The notes under the pieces were generated by a model. That model did no database searches, was not told the DNA's origin, and saw nothing but the letters and a program-made list of their open reading frames with translations. From Acidobacteriaceae bacterium (lineage in GTDB: Bacteria; Acidobacteriota; Terriglobia; Terriglobales; Acidobacteriaceae): a stretch of 64,000 nucleotides of DNA. The stretch spans positions 138,107 through 202,106 of the forward strand of contig PLCO01000015.1 of NCBI GenBank assembly GCA_003134815.1. The letters run 5' to 3'. Both the position numbers and the translations under genes were made by a program. Each line of letters opens with the position of its first letter. Positions within the stretch are counted from its first letter, which is position 1. This document shows positions 31,044 through 40,156 of the stretch, one piece after another.

Positions 31044-31718
31044 ATGTCTCGTCAAGCTGTTGTCGGAATGGCATTGTTGATCTTGGCGGGATTGGACCTG
31101 ACCCTGGCTGTGCTGGGAATCGCGCGCTACCCGGCTCTATTCATCCAACACGGGGCGTGGATCTTCGTGGCCGAGTTGGTTGGCGTGCTGCTGGTCTACG
31201 GAGCCGCGGCTTCGCTGTTTTTGAGGCAGCGTGGCCCGGCGTGGCAAACGATTTCGAAGTACAGCGGTGTGTATGGGTGCATCACCAGTGGATTGGAATT
31301 GGTGAGCCTTGCCATCGAAACGTGGCTTCCGGCATGGGCGCACGGGGGAATCTTTTCAGTCGGCATTATGGTCTCGCTTTTTGTGTTGTGGGGAATCGCA
31401 GGAGGCTGGGCAGCCCGTACCACCGGCTCAATCGGCAATGGCTTATGGACAGCGGTGACAAGTGCCGCGTTTTGCATGCTGGTCGCCGTTGCAGCGGGGT
31501 TTGTGGTGGAGTTCTTCCTTGCGATACCCGACGTTGGCGCAATTCAAACCTGGCAGGAGTTCAAGCGCAGCGGATGGACCGATGCCAGGGCATTCGGTGT
31601 GGCGAATACGCTCGATTCAGGATTCACACATCTCTTGATTGCGCCGATAGTGGCGTCGTTGTTTGGTTTGGGCGGCTCATTCATTGGGCGATTCAAAATA
31701 CGTCCTTCGCAACTATAG
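31044..31718 (+). CDS. Polytopic membrane protein, unknown
   Basis: A 224-residue protein with about six hydrophobic segments: MALLILAGLDLTLAVLGIA, WIFVAELVGVLLVYGAAASLF, a third with GCITSGLELVSLAIE, IFSVGIMVSLFVLWGIAGGW, TSAAFCMLVAVAAGFVVEFFL and LLIAPIVASLFGLGGSFIG. Between helices 5 and 6 is an amphipathic loop (TWQEFKRSGWTDARAFGVAN). No family recognised. Another frame over the same DNA stays open but reads as Cys/Trp/Gly-rich nonsense and was rejected. It stands alone, convergent with panC. Confidence 0.65.
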   Translation: MSRQAVVGMALLILAGLDLTLAVLGIARYPALFIQHGAWIFVAELVGVLLVYGAAASLFLRQRGPAWQTISKYSGVYGCITSGLELVSLAIETWLPAWAHGGIFSVGIMVSLFVLWGIAGGWAARTTGSIGNGLWTAVTSAAFCMLVAVAAGFVVEFFLAIPDVGAIQTWQEFKRSGWTDARAFGVANTLDSGFTHLLIAPIVASLFGLGGSFIGRFKIRPSQL

Positions 31719-31783
31719 AGCTGGGATGTTGAGATGAAGTTCCAGCCGCTGCGGACGGAGATCAAGGCTCTTCGAACGCAACT

Positions 31784-32653
31784 TCACTTGAGGATTGTGT
31801 TATCGATCAGCCGCGTCGCACCAATGTATGCAGCAACCGCAAACAGCGCGCCGGGCGCGGCAGTTTCAACCGGCAGCAGAGTTGCCCAGTCAACCAGGGC
31901 GATGTAGTCAATGCGGATTTCCGGCCCCGAGCCGAAGGCGCTGCATGCATCGGAAAAAACCCCGTCCGCCGACGCAATCAGCATTTGCCCGCGGCACTCG
32001 CCTTGAGCAACCAGCGACTCAACCGCGCGAATAGCGCGGCTCAGCGTGAGAGCCCGCGCTCGCTCTGCCGGGCTGAGGTAGGCGTTGCGCGAGCTGAGAG
32101 CGAGCCCGTCGGCGTCGCGGACGATGGGGCAAGCGACAATCTCCGTTGCGAAGCCGAGATCGGCAACCATGCGGCGAACGACTGCAACCTGCGCCGCATC
32201 TTTTTGGCCGAAGAAGGCGCGATCGGGCTCAGCGGCGATTAGCAGTTTGGCGACAACGGTGGCGACGCCGCGAAAGTGGCCGGGGCGCGATGCACCATCG
32301 AGGCGATCGCCGAGGCCGGCTATATCGACAAACGTCGACGCCGGGCCGTTGGGATAAAGCTCATCGACGCTGGGAGCGAAGAGCACATCAGCGCCCTCTC
32401 GCTCGGCAAGAGCGCAGTCAGCATCGAAGGAGCGCGGATAGCGGGAGTAGTCTTCGCCGGGGCCGAACTGCGTTGGATTAACGAAGAGGCTGACAGCAAC
32501 GTGGGTGCACGCGTCGCGGGCGGCGCGGATAAGCGAGGCGTGGCCGGCATGAAGCGCGCCCATGGTGGGCACCAGGCCAACCATATTGCCGGGCGTCGAG
32601 CGTGATGCGCGGGACCAGCGTCGGAGGTCGTCAACAGTGCGAATGATCTGCAT
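31784..32653 (-). CDS. panC: Pantothenate synthetase
   Basis: A 289-residue enzyme from ATG 32653 that joins pantoate and beta-alanine with ATP. The nucleotide-binding motifs are GLVPTMGALHAGHASLI (the HxGH of the nucleotidyl-transferase fold) and the pantoate/ATP loop FFGQKDAAQVAVVRRMVADL; IVRDADGLALSSRNAYLSPAER carries the KMSKS-like signature as SSRN. It is the second gene of a panB-panC pair with only 5 bases between them. Both act in the cytoplasm on the way to coenzyme A; coaE is also in this window. Confidence 0.95.
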   Translation of the reverse strand: MQIIRTVDDLRRWSRASRSTPGNMVGLVPTMGALHAGHASLIRAARDACTHVAVSLFVNPTQFGPGEDYSRYPRSFDADCALAEREGADVLFAPSVDELYPNGPASTFVDIAGLGDRLDGASRPGHFRGVATVVAKLLIAAEPDRAFFGQKDAAQVAVVRRMVADLGFATEIVACPIVRDADGLALSSRNAYLSPAERARALTLSRAIRAVESLVAQGECRGQMLIASADGVFSDACSAFGSGPEIRIDYIALVDWATLLPVETAAPGALFAVAAYIGATRLIDNTILK

Positions 32654-32658
32654 CAGGA

Positions 32659-33639
32659 TCAGCGATCCCAATCCTCGAACGCGTCGCGATTCACCACTGC
32701 ATTCTCAGAATCGAAATCCGGCCCCGCATCTCCGCTCATCGAATCGGCAAATGTGCCGGCCGTGCCCGTCGCCGGCCGCCCAGACGACGCCAGGTGATAG
32801 CTCTCCGCATCCGACGGAAACGCGCGATGCTCCACATCTTCCCGATAGCGCTCGATGGCGGAGCGGAAAAGCGCCGACGCATCGGCGTAGCGGCGGACAA
32901 ACTTGGCCTGCGGCGCGAAGCTGAGATTAACCAGATCGTGGAAAACGAGAATCTGGCCGTCGCAATCCGGACCGGCGCCAATTCCAATCGTCGGAATAGA
33001 CAGCGCAGCGGTGATCTGCGCGGCAGCCTCGCGAGGAACTCCCTCGAGCACAATGGCTCCAGCGCCTGCGCGAGCCAGCGCGAGAGCGTCGGCCTTGAGC
33101 TCCTGCGCGGCATCGGCGGTGCGGGCCTGCACGCGATAGCCGCCCATGCGATTCACGCTCTGCGGCGTAAGCCCGAGATGACCAACGACGGGAATCTCCG
33201 CTTCGGTGAGCGCGCGAACAAGCTCGACGCGCGGACCTTCAACTTTCACCGCTTCCGCGCCGGCTTCCTTGACGAAGCGAACAGCGTTGGCGACCGAATC
33301 GGATATTGCGCCGTGATAGCTGCCGAAGGGCATGTCGGCCACAACAAGCGCGCGATGAACAGCCCGGCGCACGGCCCGCGTGTGGTGAAGCATTTCGTCC
33401 ACGGTCACGGCGAGCGTGTTTTCCTGGCCGAGAACGACCATGGCGAGCGAGTCGCCCACAAGAATAAGATCGATGCCAGCCTCGTCGGCAAGGCGCGCGG
33501 TGGAGTAGTCGTAAGCTGTGAGCGCGGAGATGGGCTTGCCCTGACGCTTCATTTCGCCAAGGGCCGGCATAGTGACTTTTGGAATTGTGACGCCGGGCTG
33601 AGAAGGCCGCGCGCCCGCGGGAGGATGGGTGAGGCTCAT
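32659..33639 (-). CDS. panB: 3-methyl-2-oxobutanoate hydroxymethyltransferase
   Basis: A 326-residue enzyme that makes ketopantoate from alpha-ketoisovalerate and methylene-tetrahydrofolate. Family motifs include ISALTAYDYSTARLADEAGIDLILVGDSLAMVVLG, GVMPFGSYH as VADMPFGSYHGAI, VKVEGP, VPVVGHLGLTPQSV as IPVVGHLGLTPQSV, and the IGIGAGPDCDGQILVFHDLV end. Compared with the usual 265-280 residues it has an extra acidic tail of about 45 residues (PATGTAGTFADSMSGD onwards) that is likely disordered. It leads panC. The plus-strand GT2 gene starts about 200 bases upstream, so the region 33640-33841 holds both promoters. Confidence 0.95.
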   Translation of the reverse strand: MSLTHPPAGARPSQPGVTIPKVTMPALGEMKRQGKPISALTAYDYSTARLADEAGIDLILVGDSLAMVVLGQENTLAVTVDEMLHHTRAVRRAVHRALVVADMPFGSYHGAISDSVANAVRFVKEAGAEAVKVEGPRVELVRALTEAEIPVVGHLGLTPQSVNRMGGYRVQARTADAAQELKADALALARAGAGAIVLEGVPREAAAQITAALSIPTIGIGAGPDCDGQILVFHDLVNLSFAPQAKFVRRYADASALFRSAIERYREDVEHRAFPSDAESYHLASSGRPATGTAGTFADSMSGDAGPDFDSENAVVNRDAFEDWDR

Positions 33640-33841
33640 GGTTGACTCCAGTGCCGCTCCGAAGACTCAGGATACGACCCGAACAAAGCCAGTATACGCC
33701 TGAGTCTCCTGCAAAACAGAGCCGCCTGAGAGATTCAACCAAAGTGCTATAACCATGGAAGCGGACGGCAGGCGATCCTACAAGCTGCGTTGGATTTGAC
33801 TTGATTTGTCCTGAAATTGCCCAAAGCGCCACGGAGGAAAC

Positions 33842-35023
33842 ATGACCTACGATCTGTCGATCGTGCTGCCCACATTCAATGAGAGCGCGAATGTCAGCCC
33901 GATTGTCGATCGGCTGGAGCACGCGCTCCAGGGCATCCGCTACGAAGTCATATTTGTAGACGACGACTCACCTGACGGCACTGCTGATGCAGTGCGCCGG
34001 CTGGCTGAGCGGCACGAAAACGTCCGCGTGCTCCAGCGGATTGGCCGCCGTGGCCTGGCGTCGGCGTGCATCGAGGGCATTCTGGGCGCGGCGTCTCCCT
34101 GCGTAGCGGTAATGGATGCTGACTTGCAGCACGATGAAACCATTCTCCCGGAGATGCTGCGCCGCCTGCGTGAAGATAATCTCGATCTGGTCGTAGGCTC
34201 GCGCCACATAGCCGGCGGCAGCATGGGCGAGTTTGCGGCGTGGCGCGTAAAGCTCAGCCATCTCGGCAAGCGGCTGAGCCTGATGGGCGCCGAACACGAG
34301 TTGAGCGATCCCATGAGCGGATTCTTTCTGGTCCGCGTTTCGACCTTCGAGCAGTTCGCGCATCGGCTTTCCGGCATCGGCTTCAAAATTCTCCTGGACA
34401 TTGTGCTGTCCGCCGGGCCGGCCCTGCGCATCGGCGAAGTGCCCTACCGCTTCAGGCAGCGCGAGCATGGCGAGAGCAAGCTCGATATTCTGGTGGGCCT
34501 CGAGTACTTCGAGCTGCTGGTGGATAAGCACCTCGGTGACGTGGTGAATGTGCGCTTTGTGCTCTTTGGCATGGTGGGCGCGCTGGGCGTCGGTGTGCAC
34601 CTGCTGATTTTGAGCGCGCTGCTGCGATTCGCTGGGCTGACCTTTGCCACGGGGCAGGCAGTAGCCACGTTCATTGTGATGATTCTGAATTTCGTTTTGA
34701 ACAACTCCGTCACCTATCGCGACCGGCGGCTGCGCGGATTCAGGTTCTGGAGCGGCCTGATTACGTTCTGTCTGGCCTGCGGATTGGGTGTCGCAGCCAA
34801 CGTGGCCATCGCAAATGAAGCGTTCCGCCGCGGAGTCCCCTGGGTTCTCGCGGCGCTCACCGGCCTGCTGTTCACTGCGGTGTGGAACTTTGGCGTAACC
34901 TCGATGACGACGTGGCGGCAGGAGCGGCGATCAAGCGAAAAGCGCGCCCGGCAGCGGATGGAAGCGGGCGCGATGCATGAAAAGCGGCAAGGCGACGAAA
35001 AGATTTCCGCGAAGACGATGTGA
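33842..35023 (+). CDS. GT2 polyprenyl-phosphate sugar synthase fused to a GtrA membrane domain
   Basis: A 393-residue protein. Residues 1-235 are a DPM1-like GT2 domain: LSIVLPTFNESANVSPIVDRL, IFVDDDSPDGTADAVRRL, the DxD-type AVMDADLQHDE, and IGEVPYRFRQREHGESKLD, so it should move mannose or glucose from a nucleotide donor to a polyprenyl phosphate. Residues 240-365 are a GtrA domain of four membrane helices (FVLFGMVGALGVGVHLLILSALL, ATFIVMILNFVLNNSVTYRDR), which is thought to help flip the lipid-linked sugar. The tail is very basic. GGAGG stands 5 bases before the ATG. A polysaccharide deacetylase follows, suggesting envelope glycan work. Confidence 0.9.
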   Translation: MTYDLSIVLPTFNESANVSPIVDRLEHALQGIRYEVIFVDDDSPDGTADAVRRLAERHENVRVLQRIGRRGLASACIEGILGAASPCVAVMDADLQHDETILPEMLRRLREDNLDLVVGSRHIAGGSMGEFAAWRVKLSHLGKRLSLMGAEHELSDPMSGFFLVRVSTFEQFAHRLSGIGFKILLDIVLSAGPALRIGEVPYRFRQREHGESKLDILVGLEYFELLVDKHLGDVVNVRFVLFGMVGALGVGVHLLILSALLRFAGLTFATGQAVATFIVMILNFVLNNSVTYRDRRLRGFRFWSGLITFCLACGLGVAANVAIANEAFRRGVPWVLAALTGLLFTAVWNFGVTSMTTWRQERRSSEKRARQRMEAGAMHEKRQGDEKISAKTM

Positions 35024-35073
35024 ACTGCAAAAGCGCGGGCACATGCGAGTTGCCTGCATGAGCCGCGACGCGG

Positions 35074-35118
35074 CATACTGGCAGGCACCATACTGGCAGG
35101 CACCAAACCGGCAGGAAC
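35074..35118 (+). repeat. 15-bp tandem repeat (3 units) over the ribosome-binding site of the deacetylase gene
   Basis: CATACTGGCAGGCAC occurs twice in tandem (35074-35088, 35089-35103) and is followed by CAAACCGGCAGGAAC (35104-35118). The third unit ends just before the ATG at 35120, and its GGCAGGA is the likely ribosome-binding site, so each unit carries a possible site. Confidence 0.75.
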
Positions 35119-35119
35119 A

Positions 35120-35863
35120 ATGATCTCTCCGATTGCAACCGGGATTTATGCAGGGCTGGGTGCGGCCACGTGCGTTGGCGTTGCGGCAGGCGTCTATGCC
35201 TACGCTTCCATGTGGCCGGATTCGCGGCTTTTCGGCAAGGCGCTCATTGCGCCAGCGCAGCCGGGCGAGCTGGCGCTAACCTTTGACGACGGGCCAAACG
35301 CGACTTGGACACCGCAATTGCTGGACCTGCTCGCGAGCAACGACGTGCGAGCAACGTTTTTTCTGCTGGGCAATCATGCGCAGGCGGAGCCTGAGTTGGT
35401 GCGTCGTACGGTCGCGGCCGGACACGTGATCGGAAATCACTCATGGTCGCATCCGAATTTGGCCCGCAGCTCGCCTGAAGCCACTCGAAAAGAGTTGCAG
35501 CGCACGCAGAATTTGCTGGAGCAGATCACCGGCTCAGCGGTGAAGTTTTTCCGGCCTCCCTATGGGGCGCGGCGCCCCGCCGTGTTTCGCATCGCGCGCG
35601 AAATGGGGCTGCAAGTCGTGCTGTGGAACGCGATGACCACCGACTGGAGCGATCCTTCGCCAGAGCGGATTGCGCAAAAACTCACGGAAAGGATCGTACG
35701 GCTCCGGCAGATGGGCCGCGCCGCAAACATCGTGCTGCATGACGGCGGTCACGACGACCCGGCAGCAAATCGTCAGGCCTCAGTGGCCGCGACGGAAAGA
35801 CTTATCCGGTGGCACAAAGGTACGCACCAGTTTGTGACGCTGGATGCGTGGGTGAATACATGA
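35120..35863 (+). CDS. Polysaccharide deacetylase (NodB/CE4 family), membrane-anchored
   Basis: A 247-residue protein. The N-terminal 30 residues form a membrane anchor or uncleaved signal (IYAGLGAATCVGVAAGVYAYA). The NodB domain shows the catalytic base and metal pair in LTFDDGPNATW, the metal histidines in GNHSWSHPNLA (HxxxH type), the RPPYGARRP arginine loop, and VLHDGGHDDP with the catalytic His. It should remove N-acetyl or O-acetyl groups from envelope polysaccharide or peptidoglycan outside the cytoplasmic membrane. It follows the GT2-GtrA gene by 96 bases that contain a tandem repeat. Confidence 0.9.
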   Translation: MISPIATGIYAGLGAATCVGVAAGVYAYASMWPDSRLFGKALIAPAQPGELALTFDDGPNATWTPQLLDLLASNDVRATFFLLGNHAQAEPELVRRTVAAGHVIGNHSWSHPNLARSSPEATRKELQRTQNLLEQITGSAVKFFRPPYGARRPAVFRIAREMGLQVVLWNAMTTDWSDPSPERIAQKLTERIVRLRQMGRAANIVLHDGGHDDPAANRQASVAATERLIRWHKGTHQFVTLDAWVNT

Positions 35864-35922
35864 GTCGATGCGTGACCCGAAGCGTTGGTGGACGCGGCTC
35901 CGCAAGCGTGGCCGCTGCAAAG

Positions 35923-37041
35923 CTAAACTGCTCTCGACTTCACAATCTCAAATCGTTCCTTCAACCGCAGAAACGGGGACTCGAAGTAGCGATAAGAGAT
36001 CGCGGCGATCCCAATTGTGAGCGGAAGGCCCAACGCAAATACGGCGAGCGGCGAATCGTGTCCCATCAAGCGGACGACGATTTTCGAAACGACCGTCAGG
36101 CACGGCAGATGGTACACGTAAAGGCCGTAGGAGATTTTGCCGAGATAACGAACTCTCCGCCAGCCATCGAAGAATGACCAGTTCAGGAAGCCCACAAGCA
36201 TCAGCGTGACCGCCACGCCCACCAGCAACATCTCCGGATAAGTATGGGCCACTGAGGTAAGCCCGTCTGTCCTGTCTGGATTGAGAACAAAATCGGCCGC
36301 AAACAAGAGAAGGAATGCTGACCCGATCATCAACCCACGGAGGCTTCCACTGATTTTCGGCGCCGATCCGTTCAAGAACAAACTGACACCCGCGCCAAGA
36401 GCAAAATATTGAAGCTGAACCAGCGAGTTGGTCCAAATCGTTGGCTCAAACAGGACATGCCGCGCGCATAGCGAGATGAGAACAATCTGGCTGCATGCCC
36501 AGCCCGCGCAGCAGACAATTGCAAGATTGCGCCTCGTCAAATACCGCACCAGCATTGGCAATAAAAGATAGAACTGCTCTTCAACGCTGATGGTCCAGAG
36601 CGGCCCAATGGCAAATGCGAGATAGCCGTAGCGGCTGGTGTACCAGTTGCCCACGAGAAGCAAATACGCGGCCAGCGCAGGAACGGGAATTGCCCCGGCG
36701 GGATGCAACCGGGAAAACAAGAAGCCTGCGCCTAATGCAAAAAAATAAAGCGGCCAGATTCGCAAAATCCTGCGCGCGTAAAATGCTGGTGCATTCAATG
36801 ATCCAGTGATGTGCTTCTCGCTTGTCAGGAGCTCAGTAATCAAATATGCGCTGAGCGCAAAAAACACCTGAACTCCGAACCCCGTTGCATTCGAAAGTGC
36901 CAGCACCCAGCGCGGCGAACCAGGCCCATCGGGAATTGTGTGTGTGAGGTACACTATCAGGAATGCGACGAAGCGCAGGACGTCCAGCTCCGGACGATAG
37001 AACCGGCTCGTTGATTGAGGGGCCACCGAATTCGACGCCAT
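35923..37041 (-). CDS. OafA/YrhL-type membrane acyltransferase
   Basis: About 372 residues from ATG 37041 (MASNSVAPQ), with GGAG 12 bases ahead and clear of the upstream hemL stop. The acyltransferase-3 pattern begins YRPELDVLRFVAFLIVYLTHT, whose His is the catalytic residue, followed by TGFGVQVFFALSAYLITELL, FYARRILRIWPLYFFALG and TISVEEQFYLLLPMLVRYL. Ten or so membrane helices follow. Such enzymes O-acetylate cell-surface sugars. It lies 28 bases after hemL on the same strand, possibly co-transcribed, and next to the GT2/deacetylase pair on the other strand. Confidence 0.88.
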   Translation of the reverse strand: MASNSVAPQSTSRFYRPELDVLRFVAFLIVYLTHTIPDGPGSPRWVLALSNATGFGVQVFFALSAYLITELLTSEKHITGSLNAPAFYARRILRIWPLYFFALGAGFLFSRLHPAGAIPVPALAAYLLLVGNWYTSRYGYLAFAIGPLWTISVEEQFYLLLPMLVRYLTRRNLAIVCCAGWACSQIVLISLCARHVLFEPTIWTNSLVQLQYFALGAGVSLFLNGSAPKISGSLRGLMIGSAFLLLFAADFVLNPDRTDGLTSVAHTYPEMLLVGVAVTLMLVGFLNWSFFDGWRRVRYLGKISYGLYVYHLPCLTVVSKIVVRLMGHDSPLAVFALGLPLTIGIAAISYRYFESPFLRLKERFEIVKSRAV

Positions 37042-37069
37042 CACGTGAATTCTCCAACTCCTCTTTCGC

Positions 37070-38419
<1,350 letters not shown>

Positions 38420-38553
38420 GGCTGCTTCAGTATAGTTGGCCGCAGGCCGCGGAATGGCGGGCCGAATACCGACAACCGCCAGCCAAGAATTCTCAGAATC
38501 GCGCCGTTGCTTCGAGAAGCCCGCGCAAAATTCACAGAACGGGTAGTCAGCTT

Positions 38554-38805
38554 CTACAGTGCCCTGCAATTCTTCGCCGCGGCAGCCTTAGCGGCGAGGA
38601 CGACGCCGGCGATTTCAAGGACAATGGCGATGCCGAAGAGTACGCCGCGAAAGAAATCGTTCCAATCGGTGCCCGCATGTGTAAGCGAAAGCGAAAACCG
38701 AGGCCACGCGATGCCGATCACAGTCATCGACAAGCCGACGACGATCAGTGCCATGGCTAGGGGAATCATCTTTTCTGGGGATATCTGCAGCTTGCGAAGA
38801 ATCAT
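38554..38805 (-). CDS. Small membrane protein of the XRE cassette (paralogue 1)
   Basis: About 83 residues from the ATG at 38805, with AAGGAAG ahead. Two membrane segments: [22 protein letters not shown] and [22 protein letters not shown]. The second begins with [11 protein letters not shown], which aligns with WVDAFCGFFIG and TNDLCRGACAG in the two upstream genes, so the three share a D-x(3)-G-x(3)-G core and are probably paralogues. It is the last of five genes read in one direction from the XRE regulator at 39901. The function is unknown; comparable regulator plus two-helix protein cassettes are common but poorly studied. Confidence 0.65.
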   Translation of the reverse strand: MILRKLQISPEKMIPLAMALIVVGLSMTVIGIAWPRFSLSLTHAGTDWNDFFRGVLFGIAIVLEIAGVVLAAKAAAAKNCRAL

Positions 38806-38871
38806 GGCGGGTGCTTCCTTTCGTTGCGCTTGTACTTGCGACGATCGTATCGCCATCGCCGTATGGCGAGT

Positions 38872-39108
38872 TCAAATCGGGTCAACTCCGGATGTGACTG
38901 AGCCGCAGCGGCGTGCAGCCCGCAAGCAGAAAAGGTTCAAGGCAATCGAAAGGCCGATGAAGAACCCGCAAAAAGCGTCGACCCAATTGTGGTTGAAGTG
39001 AATGTACTCGCGGAAGACCCACGGCGTCAGGCCGAGTACTAGAGAAAAGTTGGCGAGCTGCAACAGGCGGCGGTGTTTCGGATCGAGGCGGCGATACATG
39101 AGGTGCAT
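38872..39108 (-). CDS. Small membrane protein of the XRE cassette (paralogue 2)
   Basis: A 78-residue protein with a textbook AAGGAG site 9 bases before its ATG. The first hydrophobic segment (LLQLANFSLVLGLTPWVF) is followed by FNHNWVDAFCGFFIGLSIALNLFCLRAARR, which contains the shared D-x(3)-G-x(3)-G core. The ends are basic, suggesting both face the cytoplasm. It lies 66 bases downstream of the next paralogue and 66 bases upstream of the last one in the cassette. Confidence 0.65.
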   Translation of the reverse strand: MHLMYRRLDPKHRRLLQLANFSLVLGLTPWVFREYIHFNHNWVDAFCGFFIGLSIALNLFCLRAARRCGSVTSGVDPI

Positions 39109-39162
39109 GGAAGATTCTCCTTTTCGAGTTCAGTCGTTTGAGCGGTACCGAGAGTGGTGGCT

Positions 39163-39429
39163 TCAATCGTGCAACGGGTCGCTGCGTGGTTGCATGGCGC
39201 GTTTGGCGTAGGTACGGACGAGTTGGAACACCACCAAAACGTCAATGGAGGTTCCCAACCCCGCGCAAGCACCGCGACAAAGGTCGTTCGTTGCCGGAGT
39301 CAGGTGGACCAGCGACAAGAACGTTTGCGGCCAGCCGAAGGAGCAGGCGAGGTCGACCTGAGCAATTACGAGCAAGGCCATCAGAATCGGCACATTTTTT
39401 TTCAGACTGCAACTGTCAAACGCAAGCAT
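39163..39429 (-). CDS. Small membrane protein of the XRE cassette (paralogue 3)
   Basis: About 88 residues from ATG 39429, with AAGGAAG 4-5 bases ahead. One segment (VPILMALLVIAQVDLACSFG) precedes a second that starts TNDLCRGACAGLGTSIDVLVVFQLVRTY, carrying the same D-x(3)-G-x(3)-G core. Cysteines in both segments are unusual for such a small protein. The tail is basic (AKRAMQPRSD). It lies 23 bases after the end of the gene at 39453. Confidence 0.6.
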   Translation of the reverse strand: MLAFDSCSLKKNVPILMALLVIAQVDLACSFGWPQTFLSLVHLTPATNDLCRGACAGLGTSIDVLVVFQLVRTYAKRAMQPRSDPLHD

Positions 39430-39452
39430 TGGACTTCCTTTCAGCGGCAAAT

Positions 39453-39692
39453 CTAGTTTTTGAAGCGGTACCAGCGCATGAGTGCGATTTTTGTCGCGCC
39501 CATTGCATAAATCACGGCAATCAAGTCCCAGGGCACGCGGTGCTCGACGAGCAAGTGATATTCGAGCATCACGAAGGCGATGAGTACTCCGACGATGGCC
39601 GCGGCGCTTGTCGAACGGCGTTGATGCTCACGCGTCCGCTCATCGGCGATCTGGTCGAGCATTAGGATCCGGTTCAAGATGGGATGGGTCAT
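39453..39692 (-). CDS. Small membrane protein of the XRE cassette, directly coupled to the regulator
   Basis: A 79-residue protein from ATG 39692, which overlaps the stop of the XRE regulator by 4 bases (ATGA); GGAG stands 8 bases ahead. After a charged N-terminus (ILMLDQIADERTREHQRR) come two membrane segments, AAAIVGVLIAFVMLEYHLL and WDLIAVIYAMGATKIALMRW. It lacks the G-x(3)-G core of the other three, so it is a different component. Translational coupling with a DNA-binding protein suggests a regulatory partner or the primary effector of the cassette. Confidence 0.7.
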   Translation of the reverse strand: MTHPILNRILMLDQIADERTREHQRRSTSAAAIVGVLIAFVMLEYHLLVEHRVPWDLIAVIYAMGATKIALMRWYRFKN

Positions 39693-39901
39693 GATGGGCT
39701 CTCCAACTGAAAAATTTGATCGGTGGAACACGAAAAAATTCTGGCGAAAGTCAGGGCTAGCTCCAGGCTGGGCACATACCGGTTGCGCTCAATGGAGTTG
39801 ATGCTCTGCCGGGAGACGCCTGCGGCCTGGGCCAGTTGTTCCTGGGTCCAGCCCAAGGCGATCCGGAGCTCCTTGACTCGGTTTGTAATGGCCTGCGACA
39901 C
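39689..39901 (-). CDS. XRE-family helix-turn-helix regulator (short, YgzD-like)
   Basis: A 70-residue single-domain DNA-binding protein. The helix-turn-helix is WTQEQLAQAAGVSRQSINSIER (residues about 18-39) followed by RYVPSLELALTFARIFSCSTDQIF, the pattern of the short regulators often paired with small membrane proteins. It is first in a five-gene cassette and overlaps the next gene by 4 bases. Two direct repeats of ATGTnAAGCnGACTTTCCA lie 21 and 66 bases upstream of its start and are the likely binding sites, so it probably controls itself and the membrane genes. Confidence 0.88.
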   Translation of the reverse strand: MSQAITNRVKELRIALGWTQEQLAQAAGVSRQSINSIERNRYVPSLELALTFARIFSCSTDQIFQLESPS

Positions 39902-39921
39902 GGTTTTTAGTGTTCCGCCTC

Positions 39922-39985
39922 ATGTAAAGCTGACTTTCCAAACCAGAATAGCCCGGATCGTTTCTGATGTCAAGCCGACTTTCCA
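39922..39985. promoter_or_regulatory. Direct-repeat operator candidates upstream of the XRE regulator
   Basis: ATGTAAAGCTGACTTTCCA (39922-39940) and ATGTCAAGCCGACTTTCCA (39967-39985) agree in 17 of 19 bases. Each contains a dyad, AAAG-N4-CTTT or AAG-N4-CTT, as expected for a dimeric helix-turn-helix protein. They lie just upstream of the regulator start. Confidence 0.55.
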
Positions 39986-40156
39986 TTCTTCCCGAAGAAG
40001 ATTTGCCGCGCTTAGCTGGGGCGCTTGGGGACAATTGCCGGGCCGCCCGGATCATTTGTGGGAAATAGGCTCGATGAATGCTGCTAGAATTCCTTTTTCC
40101 GGCTCCTCCCGGCCAAAGCAATCCGCCAATTCAATCTTGATAAGAAAGTCCGCGCC

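Noticed and set aside
30902..31732. 276-codon frame overlapping the membrane protein at 31044
   Set aside because: Rich in Trp, Cys, Gly and Arg with no periodic hydrophobicity. The overlapping frame gives a clean six-helix membrane protein, so this one is a shadow.
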